A stretch of DNA of 62,715 nt from Planctomycetaceae bacterium. GTDB lineage: Bacteria; Planctomycetota; Planctomycetia; Planctomycetales; Planctomycetaceae. The translations under genes and the position numbers were made by a program. The notes under the pieces were generated by a model that made no database searches, was not told the DNA's origin, and saw only the letters and a program-made list of their open reading frames with translations. This document shows, piece by piece, positions 26,580-34,952 of the stretch. Each line of letters opens with the position of its first letter. Position 1 is the first letter of the stretch. Location of the stretch: NCBI GenBank assembly GCA_021732995.1, contig JAKFWA010000080.1, positions 1 to 62,715 on the forward strand, in the 5' to 3' direction.

Positions 26580-26966
26580 CTACCAGTGCAGATCGACCTC
26601 ATAGCTTTTGAACGCGGCATCGGCGCCAATCACGACCAGATCCTCGGCAATCGCCTGCGAGATGATCATGCGGTCGAACGGGTCGCGGTGATGATGAGGG
26701 AGTGCGTTCAGAACGGAAAGATGTACGTGCTCGATTGGCAGCACCTGAAAGTCGTTGCCAAAAACGTGATCCTCAATCAGTTCAGTGAATGACCAACTCG
26801 CTGGCAGTTTCCCGAGCGACGCCTTGATCACGATCTCCCACAAGCTGGCGATGCTTAGATATCGTTCAGTGGTTGTTTCTTCGATCGCTTGTTTTGCTTT
26901 TTCCGAAAGCTTCGCGTCACCGGAAATGAACCACAGAAACGCGTGCGTATCGAGCAAAACTCTCAT
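26580..26966 (-). CDS. PIN-domain toxin (VapC-like)
   Basis: A 128-aa PIN-domain protein. The first acidic residue is in VLLDTHAFLWF, Glu in SLWEIVIKASLGK, and Asp in RDPFDRMIISQAI, together forming the metal site of a ribonuclease. The family cleaves tRNA or rRNA when freed from its antitoxin. The start ATG overlaps the antitoxin stop by four bases, as usual for type II systems. The last residues (SYEVDLHW) match the family end, so it is full length and probably active. Confidence 0.9.
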   Translation of the reverse strand: MRVLLDTHAFLWFISGDAKLSEKAKQAIEETTTERYLSIASLWEIVIKASLGKLPASWSFTELIEDHVFGNDFQVLPIEHVHLSVLNALPHHHRDPFDRMIISQAIAEDLVVIGADAAFKSYEVDLHW

Positions 26967-27220
26967 GGTGCTTCTGGGTCCATGTACGGCCGGAAGTCTT
27001 CGAGAGGCTCATCAAAGTTGTCCGGCACCGTGAGATATCCCTTGGCGCTGCCGAACTTCGGAACGCGAGGCTTGAGGTCCGTATGTGAGACAACAGGCAC
27101 GATCTTCGCCACCGGCTGACCGTGCCGCGTTAGAACGACTTCACCGGCCCGCCCCGCTTGTTCGACGAGGGCTTCGATGCCAAATGGTAATTGCTGCACG
27201 TCGAGTTCAATGCGGGGCAT
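26963..27220 (-). CDS. Antitoxin of the Phd/YefM type
   Basis: An 85-aa protein whose N-terminal half folds like Phd/YefM: IELDVQQLPFGIEALVEQAG then GEVVLTRHGQPVAKIVPV. The C-terminal part (VPKFGSAKGYLTVPDNFDEP) is the toxin-binding arm, with the typical KGYLTVPDDFDEPL-type ending of VapB/Phd antitoxins. GAGGAG lies just before ATG. A small dyad CAGTGTGATACTG in the 33-base gap after cysS could be its autoregulatory operator. It binds and silences the PIN toxin encoded next. Confidence 0.9.
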   Translation of the reverse strand: MPRIELDVQQLPFGIEALVEQAGRAGEVVLTRHGQPVAKIVPVVSHTDLKPRVPKFGSAKGYLTVPDNFDEPLEDFRPYMDPEAP

Positions 27221-27253
27221 GCCATACTCCTCAGTATCACACTGTATAATGAA

Positions 27254-28852
27254 CTAGCCGCGTTTCCAGAGCGTTCCGTCTGGGCGGTCTTCGAGAACCA
27301 CTTTCAACGCGGTCAGGTCGTTGCGGATCTTGTCGGAGAGAGGCCAGTTCTTTTCTTTGCGCAGGGCGGCTCGCAGGTCGATCACCAGACGCATGATGCC
27401 GTTGACGAATTCATCGTCGCCGGAACCGGCTGACTTCTTGGCAATGGGTTTGCGGAAAACGCCGAGGATATTGGACAGCTCTTTCAACAGCGTCATCGCC
27501 GTCGTTAGAGCAGCCAGGTTCGCGGCGTTGGACTTGCCTTCGCCTTCCAGCTTGGCCGAGGTGATGAAGCCGTTGATGACTTTGCGCAGGTCGAACAGCA
27601 CACCGACGGCGCCGCCTGTATTAAAATCGTCGTCCATGCAGTCGTAGTAACGATCTCGCAGCGCTTTCAGTTCCGCGAAGAACGCCGCCGGTTCGCCGCT
27701 GAGGTCGCCAGTTTTCGCTCGCGTAGCCGGAGCACTCAGAGCATAGAAGTCTGCACCGGTGACGCGTCCATAGGATTCGATCAGCCGATAGAAGCCTTCG
27801 ATGCTCTTGGCGGTTTCTTCGAGGCGGTCGTCACCGAAGTCGACGGGGCTGCGGTAGTGAGTCGCCATCAGGAAGAAACGCACGGTCTCAGGATCGAACT
27901 TGGCGAAGACGGCCGTCTTCACGGATTCGGCTCCCTTTGAACCGGCGAGTTTCTGCTCTTCCTGCGCCTGCTTCAGAGCCATCATGTCCGCGCTGCCTTC
28001 GGCCGCATCGCCATGACGCGAGTGATCGCCGCCGATCTTGCCGCCAGCACCGCTCTTGCGCAGCAGGCCGTTGTGCATCCAGAAATTGCAGAAGCACTTA
28101 CCGGTGAACGATTCCGACTGCGCCATCTCGTTCTCATGATGCGGGAACATCAGGTCCAGTCCGCCGCCATGAATGTCGATGGTGTCGCCGAGCAGCTTGC
28201 GGCTCATGGCCGAGCATTCGATATGCCAACCTGGACGACCAGGTCCCCACGGGCTGTCCCACGCTGGCTCGCCGGGCTTGGAACCTTTCCACAGCGCGAA
28301 GTCGGCAGGATTGTGCTTGCCGTCCATCGTCTCAGCACGAGTGCCCGCCAGCATTTCATCCAGTCGGCGACCGCTTAACTTGCCGTAATCTTCGTCGCGG
28401 CAGCATTCAAAATAGACGTCGCCATTCAGCAGGTAGGCATAGCCCTTCTTGATCAGGCCGCTGATGATGTCCTGCATCTCAGTAATGTATTGAGTCGCAT
28501 ACGGCATCTGATCAATGCCATCGGGACCGACCGAAACCCCCAGCGTGCTGAGGTTATCGAGATAGTCCTCAGTCATCTTCTTGGCGAGTGCTTCCACCGT
28601 CGTGCCAAGTTCATTCGCTTTGACGATGAGCTTGTCATCCACGTCAGTGATGTTGACCACCCACGTCACCTTGTATCCCAGGTACGCGAGATACCGCTTG
28701 ATGGTGTCGAAGATCACCGGGCCGACCATGTGTCCGATGTGCGCCGGCTTGTAGACCGTGGGTCCGCACAGATACATGCTGACCTGGCCGGGCTTGACGG
28801 GCTTGAAGTCTTCCTTGGTGCGGGTGAGCGTGCTGTAGATGCGGAGTGGCAT
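27254..28852 (-). CDS. cysS: Cysteinyl-tRNA synthetase, KMSKS motif degenerate
   Basis: A 532-aa class-I synthetase that charges tRNA-Cys. Visible: LCGPTVYKPAHIGHMVG (zinc Cys and HIGH motif), GRPGWHIECSAMSRKLLGDT, MFPHHENEMAQSE and the terminal LWKRG. The KMSKS region is unusual: after MHNGLLRKSG an insertion of about 35 residues leads to QKLAGSKGAESV at 27932-27952, where the expected KMSKS reads KLAGS with Gly in place of the second Lys. Start chosen at MPLRIYSTLTR; the extra 12 codons upstream are not family-like. Downstream lie the toxin-antitoxin genes and tail copies of this gene. Confidence 0.95.
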   Translation of the reverse strand: MPLRIYSTLTRTKEDFKPVKPGQVSMYLCGPTVYKPAHIGHMVGPVIFDTIKRYLAYLGYKVTWVVNITDVDDKLIVKANELGTTVEALAKKMTEDYLDNLSTLGVSVGPDGIDQMPYATQYITEMQDIISGLIKKGYAYLLNGDVYFECCRDEDYGKLSGRRLDEMLAGTRAETMDGKHNPADFALWKGSKPGEPAWDSPWGPGRPGWHIECSAMSRKLLGDTIDIHGGGLDLMFPHHENEMAQSESFTGKCFCNFWMHNGLLRKSGAGGKIGGDHSRHGDAAEGSADMMALKQAQEEQKLAGSKGAESVKTAVFAKFDPETVRFFLMATHYRSPVDFGDDRLEETAKSIEGFYRLIESYGRVTGADFYALSAPATRAKTGDLSGEPAAFFAELKALRDRYYDCMDDDFNTGGAVGVLFDLRKVINGFITSAKLEGEGKSNAANLAALTTAMTLLKELSNILGVFRKPIAKKSAGSGDDEFVNGIMRLVIDLRAALRKEKNWPLSDKIRNDLTALKVVLEDRPDGTLWKRG

Positions 28853-28924
28853 AGTTTCGAGATCTGTAAGAGTAATTGATTGAATCAACAGGGCAGCGAT
28901 GCGGTGCGACAGTGTGCCGCAGTA

Positions 28925-29434
28925 TCAGGCGTCCGCCCTCCAGAGCAGAACGACAGCGTCGGCGTCGATGGCCTCGCCGCGTCCAATGGGTCCAACTTTT
29001 TCGCCGGTCTTGGCTTTGACGTTCACGCAACTGGCGTCGATCGACAGCAACTGCGCGATGCGTTCGGCCAATTGTTTTTTGTACGGAGAGAGCTTGGGCT
29101 GCTCAGCATGCACCGTGCAGTCGAGGTTGGCGATCGACCAGCCTCGCCCGCGAACAGCGTTGGCAGCTTCGGCCAGGAAGATTGTGGAGTCGGCGTTCTT
29201 CCATTGCGGATCCGTGTTTGGGAACCATTCGCCGATGTCGCCCAGGGCCAGAGCCCCCAGCAGAGCATCGGTGATGGCATGCAACAGGACGTCGGCATCG
29301 CTGTGCCCGACGAGCCCCAGTTCATACGGAATCTGCACGCCTCCCAGGATCAGAGGCCGATTAGGCCCCAGCCGGTGACGATCGTGTCCGAGTCCGATTC
29401 GAACAGGTGGCAAACTCATCTCAGGTGCATTCAA
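28925..29434 (-). CDS. ispF: 2-C-methyl-D-erythritol 2,4-cyclodiphosphate synthase
   Basis: A 169-aa enzyme of the MEP isoprenoid pathway that makes the cyclic diphosphate from CDP-ME 2-phosphate. The zinc ligands sit in RIGLGHDRHRLG and VGHSDADVLLHAITDALLGA; DIGEWFPNTDPQW and VKAKTGEKVGPIGRGEAI are also family signatures. Full length. ATG at 29434 is used; a second ATG five codons in is equally possible. It lies 72 bases upstream of cysS in the same direction, so the two may be co-transcribed. Confidence 0.96.
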   Translation of the reverse strand: MNAPEMSLPPVRIGLGHDRHRLGPNRPLILGGVQIPYELGLVGHSDADVLLHAITDALLGALALGDIGEWFPNTDPQWKNADSTIFLAEAANAVRGRGWSIANLDCTVHAEQPKLSPYKKQLAERIAQLLSIDASCVNVKAKTGEKVGPIGRGEAIDADAVVLLWRADA

Positions 29435-29634
29435 AAGAAGCGGGTCCGTGGCCCGCCATCCGTGACGCGCCTGCGCGGAATGCTAGTTCTGACGCGGGAA
29501 ATGTGACAACGGGAGCCTGCACCGAGTTCAGTTCGAAATCCCGACGCGTCCGAAATCGGTCTACGGCCGGGGCTGCTGGCGACCAGCGCGATTCGCATTC
29601 GCCGCAAAGTCCGGGGCGAGGTAAAGAGGACGAT

Positions 29635-29692
29635 ATCATCCAAGTTCAAAGGGCTTCTTCACCATCATCCAAGTTCAAAGGGCTTCTTCACC
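29635..29692 (+). repeat. Two-copy tandem repeat, 29 bases each
   Basis: The unit beginning ATCATCCAAGTTCAAAGGGC is duplicated exactly, head to tail. Too few copies and no spacer, so not a CRISPR. Confidence 0.9.
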
Positions 29693-29996
29693 GGAGGTCC
29701 CTTGACGCAATTTCCGCATCGCTTTGAGAACAAGTAGCCCGTCCGGAAGGGCAGAGCGGCCTCCCGCGCTCGCACGTCACACCCGTTGCGTGAGTTGTTC
29801 GCATTCACGCGTGGCTGCGAACAACACGGAGTCTTGTCGAGCGCGGGATGGCCTGCATCAACTCGAGGCTGAGTTGATCACTGCGTTTATTCAAATCGGC
29901 GTCAGAAGGAAATTTCATCATCCCGCCGCTTGGTGCCTGCACAAACGATTCAACCCGCAAGCGTCGGCGATTGAGTCGGTTCGCCGCACTTGTCGA

Positions 29997-30016
29997 ATTA
30001 CACGAAGTTGTGTAAT
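29997..30016. promoter_or_regulatory. Candidate ArsR operator
   Basis: Dyad ATTACACGAAGTTGTGTAAT, seven-base perfect arms, 23 bases before the arsR start. ArsR-family repressors bind such imperfect dyads next to their own promoters and leave on arsenite binding. Confidence 0.7.
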
Positions 30017-30038
30017 AGATTGGCGGGAGAAACGAATC

Positions 30039-30428
30039 ATGCAATTGCCCTCGGCGGAATCAGGCTGTTCGCCATGCTGTGATCGACCGATTTTGAAGCT
30101 GCGACCGTTGCTGTCGCCGATCCAGGCTGGCGGCTTGGCTGCAGTCTTCAAGGTGCTGGCCAACGACACGCGTCTGCGCCTGCTGCATGCTCTGGTTCGC
30201 GCCGACGAGTTATGCGTCACCGAACTGGCGACGTCCGTGGGCATGAAAACGCAGGCCGTCTCCAACCAGCTGCAGCGGTTGTCTGACCTTGGCATTCTCG
30301 CCGCACGTCGCGACGGCAACAGCATTCATTATCGAGTTGTGGACCTGTGCGTGCAGTCGTTGCTGGATCAGGCCCTCTGCCTGATGGAGGAAGTGGCCCG
30401 CGATTCATCAGAAAGGTGCTGCCCATGA
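30039..30428 (+). CDS. arsR: ArsR-family metalloregulator
   Basis: A 129-aa winged-helix protein. The core is FKVLANDTRLRLLHALVRAD, CVTELATSVGMKTQAVSNQL, then QRLSDLGILAARRDGNSIHY for the wing. Several Cys are present (SGCSPCCDR near the N-terminus, ELCVTEL in the usual alpha-3/4 position, and terminal ERCCP), so an arsenite-type thiol site is plausible, although the classical CVC pair is not intact (LCV). GGGAGAAACG precedes ATG; the long open frame upstream lacks family similarity. The last bases overlap the aquaporin start (ATGA). Confidence 0.88.
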   Translation: MQLPSAESGCSPCCDRPILKLRPLLSPIQAGGLAAVFKVLANDTRLRLLHALVRADELCVTELATSVGMKTQAVSNQLQRLSDLGILAARRDGNSIHYRVVDLCVQSLLDQALCLMEEVARDSSERCCP

Positions 30429-31123
30429 GGACTGAGGATCTGCGAAAGCTCGTCGCCGAACTGTTCGGGTCGTTTGCACTGGTATTCGCCGGGACAGGCG
30501 CCATCGTGATCAATGACGTGAGCGGCGGGGTGGTTTCACACGTGGGCATCGCCTTCACCTTTGGCCTGATTGTGCTGGCCATGATCTATTCGCTGGGCGA
30601 CGTGTCCGGCTGCCATTTGAACCCCGCGGTGACGCTGGCATTCTCCGTCGCGCGGCGTTCCGAATGGCGGTTGGTTGTTCCATACATCCTCAGCCAGTGT
30701 GCTGGAGCCCTGCTGGCGAGTCTCACGTTGCGGCTGATGTTTCCGGCTCACGCAACGCTGGGAGCAACGTTACCCGCTGCGGGAAACCTGCAGTCGTTCG
30801 TGCTCGAGTTCATCCTCACCCTGATTCTGATGTTCGTGATTCTGAACGTCTCGACGGGGTCCAAGGAGAAAGGTGTTCTCGCGGGCGTCGCAGTGGGCGC
30901 GGTGATCGCTCTGGAAGCCCTGTTCGCGGGGCCGATCAGTGGCGCCTCGATGAATCCCGCCCGGTCGCTGGCGCCCGCTCTGGTGGCACTGCAGCTCAGC
31001 AGCTTGTGGGTCTACCTGACGGCTCCTGTCCTGGGTGCAGTGCTGGCCGTTGGCTGTTGCCGTTGTGTGCAAACGCCCGGCTGCTGCGGTGGCGTCTGCG
31101 ATCCATCCGCCCAACCCCAATAA
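30425..31123 (+). CDS. Aquaporin-family channel in ars operon (AqpS-like)
   Basis: A 232-aa MIP-family protein with six helices and two NPA loops, CHLNPAVTLAFSVARR (first) and SGASMNPARSLAPALVAL (second). In Sinorhizobium meliloti the ars operon carries such a channel (AqpS) between arsR and arsC, and it lets arsenite leave the cell down its gradient. The same order is seen here. The C-terminal tail is rich in Cys (VGCCRCVQTPGCCGGVC), which is unusual and might bind arsenite; that is inference. Translationally coupled to arsR. Confidence 0.9.
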   Translation: MRTEDLRKLVAELFGSFALVFAGTGAIVINDVSGGVVSHVGIAFTFGLIVLAMIYSLGDVSGCHLNPAVTLAFSVARRSEWRLVVPYILSQCAGALLASLTLRLMFPAHATLGATLPAAGNLQSFVLEFILTLILMFVILNVSTGSKEKGVLAGVAVGAVIALEALFAGPISGASMNPARSLAPALVALQLSSLWVYLTAPVLGAVLAVGCCRCVQTPGCCGGVCDPSAQPQ

Positions 31124-31149
31124 CATCCTTTCTGCTTCCGGAGCCCGTA

Positions 31150-31551
31150 ATGGCAAACCCGAATGCCAAACGTGTCCTGTTTGTGTGCGTTGAAAACTCA
31201 AACCGCAGCCAGATGGCCGAAGCCTTCGCGCGGATCCACGGCGGCGAAGACGTTGAAGCCTGCAGCGCCGGTTCCCGTCCATCCGGTCGAGTGAACCCGA
31301 AGGCCATCGAAGCGATGCAGGAGCTCGGTTATGACCTCACGCGGCACACCTCGAAAGGACTGGACGCCTTCAACGGACAGCCTGTGGATGTTGCCGTGAC
31401 GATGGGCTGCGGCGATGAATGCCCGCTGGTTGTTGCCGGTCGTCGCGAAGAATGGCAGATCCCGGACCCGCGCGACATGACCCCCGACCAGTTCCGCGAA
31501 GTACGCAACCTCATCGAAGGCATGGTGCGTCAACTGCTGCAAACGCTCTGA
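31150..31551 (+). CDS. arsC: Arsenate reductase, LMW-phosphatase type
   Basis: A 133-aa protein of the low-molecular-weight tyrosine phosphatase/ArsC fold. The nucleophile loop is CVENSNRSQMAEAF (C-x5-R), with the acid in QIPDPRDMTP and the additional cysteines in MGCGDECP used for thiol relay, as in thioredoxin-linked ArsC. It reduces arsenate to arsenite, which can then exit through the aquaporin. It starts 26 bases after the aquaporin stop, so the three genes form one operon controlled by ArsR. No arsenite pump (ArsB/Acr3) is seen. Confidence 0.92.
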   Translation: MANPNAKRVLFVCVENSNRSQMAEAFARIHGGEDVEACSAGSRPSGRVNPKAIEAMQELGYDLTRHTSKGLDAFNGQPVDVAVTMGCGDECPLVVAGRREEWQIPDPRDMTPDQFREVRNLIEGMVRQLLQTL

Positions 31552-31624
31552 ACCGCGTAACGCGATAAGCGAACTCGAATCGAGCTGAGGTCACAACATC
31601 AAGAGGGCGTCGCAACTATCGAAT

Positions 31625-31709
31625 TGCCGGAGGTGGGACTCGAACCCACACGGGGAGTTAACCCCGCCGGATTTTGAATCCGGTGCGTCTGCCATTCCGC
31701 CACTCCGGC
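31625..31709 (-). tRNA. tRNA-Leu (anticodon CAA)
   Basis: An 85-nt class-II tRNA on the minus strand. Acceptor GCCGGAG/CTCCGGC, anticodon loop TTCAAAA, a long variable arm typical of Leu, and T-arm GTGGGTTCGAGTCCCAC. Confidence 0.93.
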
Positions 31710-31839
31710 TGGAGTGCTCAGGCCGCCAAGCGGGCGACCGAGAAGGCGGCGAAGTATGCCAAAGGCCTATTCGCCCTGCAAGCACGTCGGGTTCAGCGCT
31801 GCTCGCGTGAACTCGACGCCGTCAAAAACCACTTAACTG

Positions 31840-32952
31840 CTATGCCTGACAAGCGTTGGTGGCAGCGGGATCGGGGATTTCGTCGATCAGGGAACCGGAT
31901 TGCAGGGTTCTCGGCGTCTGGCCGAGGTTTCGGTTGGCGATGAGCTCGGCGACGATGCTGACGGCGATCTCGGGGACGGTTTGCGAGCCGATCTCAAAAC
32001 CCAGCGGAGCATGCACTTGAGCCAGCGACTGGCGCGAGATGCCGCCTCGCAGCAGGTCTTCGAAGATCAGCTTAATTTTGCGGCGGCTGCCGATCATGCC
32101 GATGTAGCGGGCGGGCTTTTCGGCGAGGTGATACAGGGCCTCTTCGTCGTGGTTGTGGCCGCGAGTCACGATGATCGCCAGGGTGTTGGGATCGACGTCC
32201 AGGCCGCTGAGGGCCTGATCGAACGGGGCGACGATCAGCCGCTTGGCCAGCGGGAAACGCTCCGAATTGCAGTATTGCTCGCGGTCATCCACGACCCAGA
32301 CATCGAAGTCGACCGAGGCCGCCAGTTCCGCAACCTTCTGGCCGACATGACCAGCTCCCACGATCAGCAGACGGCAGCGTTCCAGTTGAGTCAGGTACGA
32401 AACACCGTCGGTCACGTAGGGTCGCGGACGCTCCAGGCAGGACCTGAGGTTCTTCACCACGGTCTCTGCGGGCACAGCGAGAGGGCGGCTGGCGACCAGC
32501 TTGCCTGTGGCGTCGAACAGGAAGCGATCGGCCTCGGCGCCGCCACCTGCTTTTTCGGGATCGATGATGACGGCTTCGGTGCAGCCACGACCAGCGTGCA
32601 CCTGCTGGTGGTAGGTCTCGAAGTAAGAGACGTCGGCACCAGGCCGCAGCGGATCAACCAGCATCTTCATGCGGCCGCCGCAGATCAGGCCATCGTCCCA
32701 GCCGTAGTCACTGTCCAGTTGAAACGTGAGCAGCTCAGGCCGACCTTCATCCAGCAGCCGCAAGGCTCGGCGTTTGACTTCGGCTTCGACGCAGCCGCCT
32801 CCCAGCGTGCCGGCCTGCGAACCGTCCGGAAAGACCAGCATCGTCGCTCCGGCCTTTTGCGGGGTTGATCCGCGAGTTTCGACCAGCGAGGTGTAGGCCA
32901 CCGACTGGCCCGCGCTGAGCGCATCGCGCAGATCTTGCAGCAGCTTGTCCAT
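31840..32952 (-). CDS. XdhC/CoxI-family protein
   Basis: A 370-aa protein. N-terminal XdhC/CoxI part: VAYTSLVETRGSTPQKAGAT and MLVFPDGSQAGTLGGGCVEA. C-terminal Rossmann part: RLLIVGAGHVGQKVAELAAS, then IIVTRGHNHDEEALYHLAEK and YIGMIGSRRKIKLIFEDLL. This family matures molybdenum enzymes such as xanthine dehydrogenase or CO dehydrogenase by inserting sulfurated cofactor. No xdhA/B or coxL genes are in the window, so its client is unknown. ATG without strong upstream site. Full family length. Confidence 0.92.
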   Translation of the reverse strand: MDKLLQDLRDALSAGQSVAYTSLVETRGSTPQKAGATMLVFPDGSQAGTLGGGCVEAEVKRRALRLLDEGRPELLTFQLDSDYGWDDGLICGGRMKMLVDPLRPGADVSYFETYHQQVHAGRGCTEAVIIDPEKAGGGAEADRFLFDATGKLVASRPLAVPAETVVKNLRSCLERPRPYVTDGVSYLTQLERCRLLIVGAGHVGQKVAELAASVDFDVWVVDDREQYCNSERFPLAKRLIVAPFDQALSGLDVDPNTLAIIVTRGHNHDEEALYHLAEKPARYIGMIGSRRKIKLIFEDLLRGGISRQSLAQVHAPLGFEIGSQTVPEIAVSIVAELIANRNLGQTPRTLQSGSLIDEIPDPAATNACQA

Positions 32953-33161
32953 GATGAGTCTCAGCGGGAGGGATCGGCCGGGCGAGTCAGAGTTGCGTGA
33001 GCCCTAGCGTACAGCACGGGAGGCCCGAGCGAAAACTTCGCGGAGGACTTCCAGGCGCATTACAGACGAGTGGATTGAGTAGTGCTCATCCAATTGTGCT
33101 GACGCGAACATTCCACCGTGACAGCATGCTGATTGCCCAGGCAATCCCATCGCAGCCCAGG

Positions 33162-33815
33162 TCAGGAAGGACGGCTGACGAGGTCTTGTTCCACCGCTCC
33201 GCACAGGCGGGCCAGTTCGGGCACGGTCTGCACATCCAGCTTTTCCAGAACGCGGCTGCGACGACGATCCACCGTCCGCATGCTGCAAGCCAACTCGGCT
33301 GAGATGGCTTTGTTGGAAAGCCCACCGATCATCAACCGCATGACGTGACGTTCTTCTGCGTTCAGCTCTGAGAGACGGCGCCGGAACTCAATCAGTTCAG
33401 CGTTGGGAACTCCCCCAGCGGAGTTGTTGTAGTACCACTGTGCCGCTCGTTCAGTGGCGCGTTTGACGGCTGAAATCAGCATGTCCGGCTGATACGGCTT
33501 CTGCAGCAGCGTGACCGCGCCGGTTTCCATGATCTCGACCGCCACATCCACCGTGGCGTGGCCGGTGACGACAATCAGAGGCATCTGGTAGCCGGAGGTC
33601 ACCAGCCATTTCTGCAGATCCTGGCCGCTCATGCCGTCCAGCTTGAGGTCCGTAATGATGCAGCCCAACCCAGGTAAAATTGGCTCCGCCAGGAAGCTTT
33701 CCGCGGACAGGAAAGCGCGCGTGTGGTAACCGGACGTCTCCAGCAAATGCACCAGAGCCTGCAGCACCGTTTGATCGTCGTCGATGACGTATATTGTGAG
33801 CTCAGGAAGCGGCAT
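33162..33815 (-). CDS. FixJ/NarL-type response regulator
   Basis: A 217-aa two-domain protein. Receiver domain at residues 1-120 with acidic pocket VIDDDQTVLQAL, phospho-acceptor Asp in IITDLKLDGMSG, switch VVTGHATVDVAVEIMETGA and Lys in LQKPYQPDML. The C-terminal LuxR-type HTH spans about residues 145-205: LNAEERHVMRLMIGGLSNKA, then MRTVDRRRSRVLEKLDVQT. It is typical of FixJ-like regulators. No histidine kinase gene is adjacent, so its partner and target are unknown. Transcribed alone. Confidence 0.92.
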   Translation of the reverse strand: MPLPELTIYVIDDDQTVLQALVHLLETSGYHTRAFLSAESFLAEPILPGLGCIITDLKLDGMSGQDLQKWLVTSGYQMPLIVVTGHATVDVAVEIMETGAVTLLQKPYQPDMLISAVKRATERAAQWYYNNSAGGVPNAELIEFRRRLSELNAEERHVMRLMIGGLSNKAISAELACSMRTVDRRRSRVLEKLDVQTVPELARLCGAVEQDLVSRPS

Positions 33816-34056
33816 GAAGGCGGATCACTCTGGGAGGCAGAGAACGTCATCACAGGAATTTGGATGACCCACTGGTCAGTATCTCATTTTCCAACTGAAG
33901 ACATCCTTAACGCAGACCTAAAGAGTGATCGAGTGTTGCCTTTCTGGCAAGCTGACAATTCTTGTTTTATTTGGACGCCCGCGAACCGATTTGGCTGCGC
34001 ACATTGCGCCGACTGAATCTAAAACTCAGCAGGGACCCACGGGGAGCAGCTAAATC

Positions 34057-34731
34057 TCAAGAAGTTAAGGCGCGTACAACGGCGTCAACGTCCGCGAAAT
34101 CACTGAAGAGGTGATCGGGTTGCGTGGGTTTCAGATCGTCTGAGGAATAGTGCCCAGTGCTCACAGCGACGACTTTCGCCCCGATTGCGCGACCGCATTT
34201 GACGTCCGCAGGCGTATCGCCCAAGACCCAGATGTCCTCACAATCGACTGTGTTCAGGTGAGTTCGACCACAGGAGAGAGCCTCCCTTGCGACATCGTCT
34301 CGATCGTGGTGGACGTCGCCGTAACCTCCAAAACGGAAATGATGCAGCAGGTCGTAGTGCGTGAGTTTCATTTCAGCTCCGCGGCGGAAATTTCCGGTCA
34401 GCAGGCCCAGCACACAATCGGTTCGACCGCTGAGTCGGCTCAGCAGTTCGACGACACCTGGCAGGACCAGTCCGTCGCGAGCCGCCAATTGCTGAGGCAG
34501 GTAGGTCAGGTAGCTGGCGACGAACCGCGTCCAGTTCTCATCAGTGTGTTGGATGCCATGAAATCGCAGCATGTCCGTGGTGATCGCGCGATCCGTTCGT
34601 CCGGCGACCGGGATGCCCTCGGTCTGAGCCGTGACCCCGAACGCGGCTTCGAGCGCATTTTCCATCGCCGCCTGTCCAGCGCCGCCGCTGTTGAGCATCG
34701 TTCCGTCGATATCGAAGAGAAACACGCGCAT
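34057..34731 (-). CDS. HAD-family hydrolase (phosphoglycolate-phosphatase-like)
   Basis: A 224-aa HAD phosphatase. Motif I is FLFDIDGTMLNSGG with the nucleophile Asp, motif II Thr in VLGLLTGNFRRG, motif IV in VLGDTPADVKCGRAIGAKVV; the helical cap lies between. Substrate likely a small phosphate ester such as 2-phosphoglycolate, but HAD specificity cannot be read from sequence. The start ATG gives MRVFLFDIDGT, the standard beginning. It lies between non-coding gaps and is transcribed alone. Confidence 0.9.
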   Translation of the reverse strand: MRVFLFDIDGTMLNSGGAGQAAMENALEAAFGVTAQTEGIPVAGRTDRAITTDMLRFHGIQHTDENWTRFVASYLTYLPQQLAARDGLVLPGVVELLSRLSGRTDCVLGLLTGNFRRGAEMKLTHYDLLHHFRFGGYGDVHHDRDDVAREALSCGRTHLNTVDCEDIWVLGDTPADVKCGRAIGAKVVAVSTGHYSSDDLKPTQPDHLFSDFADVDAVVRALTS

Positions 34732-34952
34732 TGTCTTACTTTCTGGAGGAGCCCCGACTGGTCACTCGGACGTTGTCCGTTGCTAAGGATTTTGGGCGTC
34801 AGTTTAAGGGTTACGTGGCTCTGAAGCTCGGGTGAATCCGCCAATCTGACGGACAGTTTCGCTGGCGTTGTTGTTCGGTCCCAACGCCGCCTTTAAGCTC
34901 AAGCTCCCCACTCGTATCCCTCCGCCCGCCGTCACGCCTCGGGAGTCTTGCT

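Larger units (their letters stand above)
29435..30038. other. Gene-free gap between ispF and arsR
   Basis: About 600 bases. It holds a 29-base tandem duplication (29635-29692) and, near its right end, the dyad operator at 29997-30016. No frame here looks coding. Confidence 0.55.

Noticed and set aside
29635-29692. Two 29-base repeats as a CRISPR array
   Set aside because: The copies are directly adjacent without spacers, only two in number, and no cas genes are near.
31900-32868. 322-codon open frame antisense to the XdhC-family gene
   Set aside because: The minus-strand gene carries clear XdhC and Rossmann motifs over its full length; the antisense frame is a compositional mirror.
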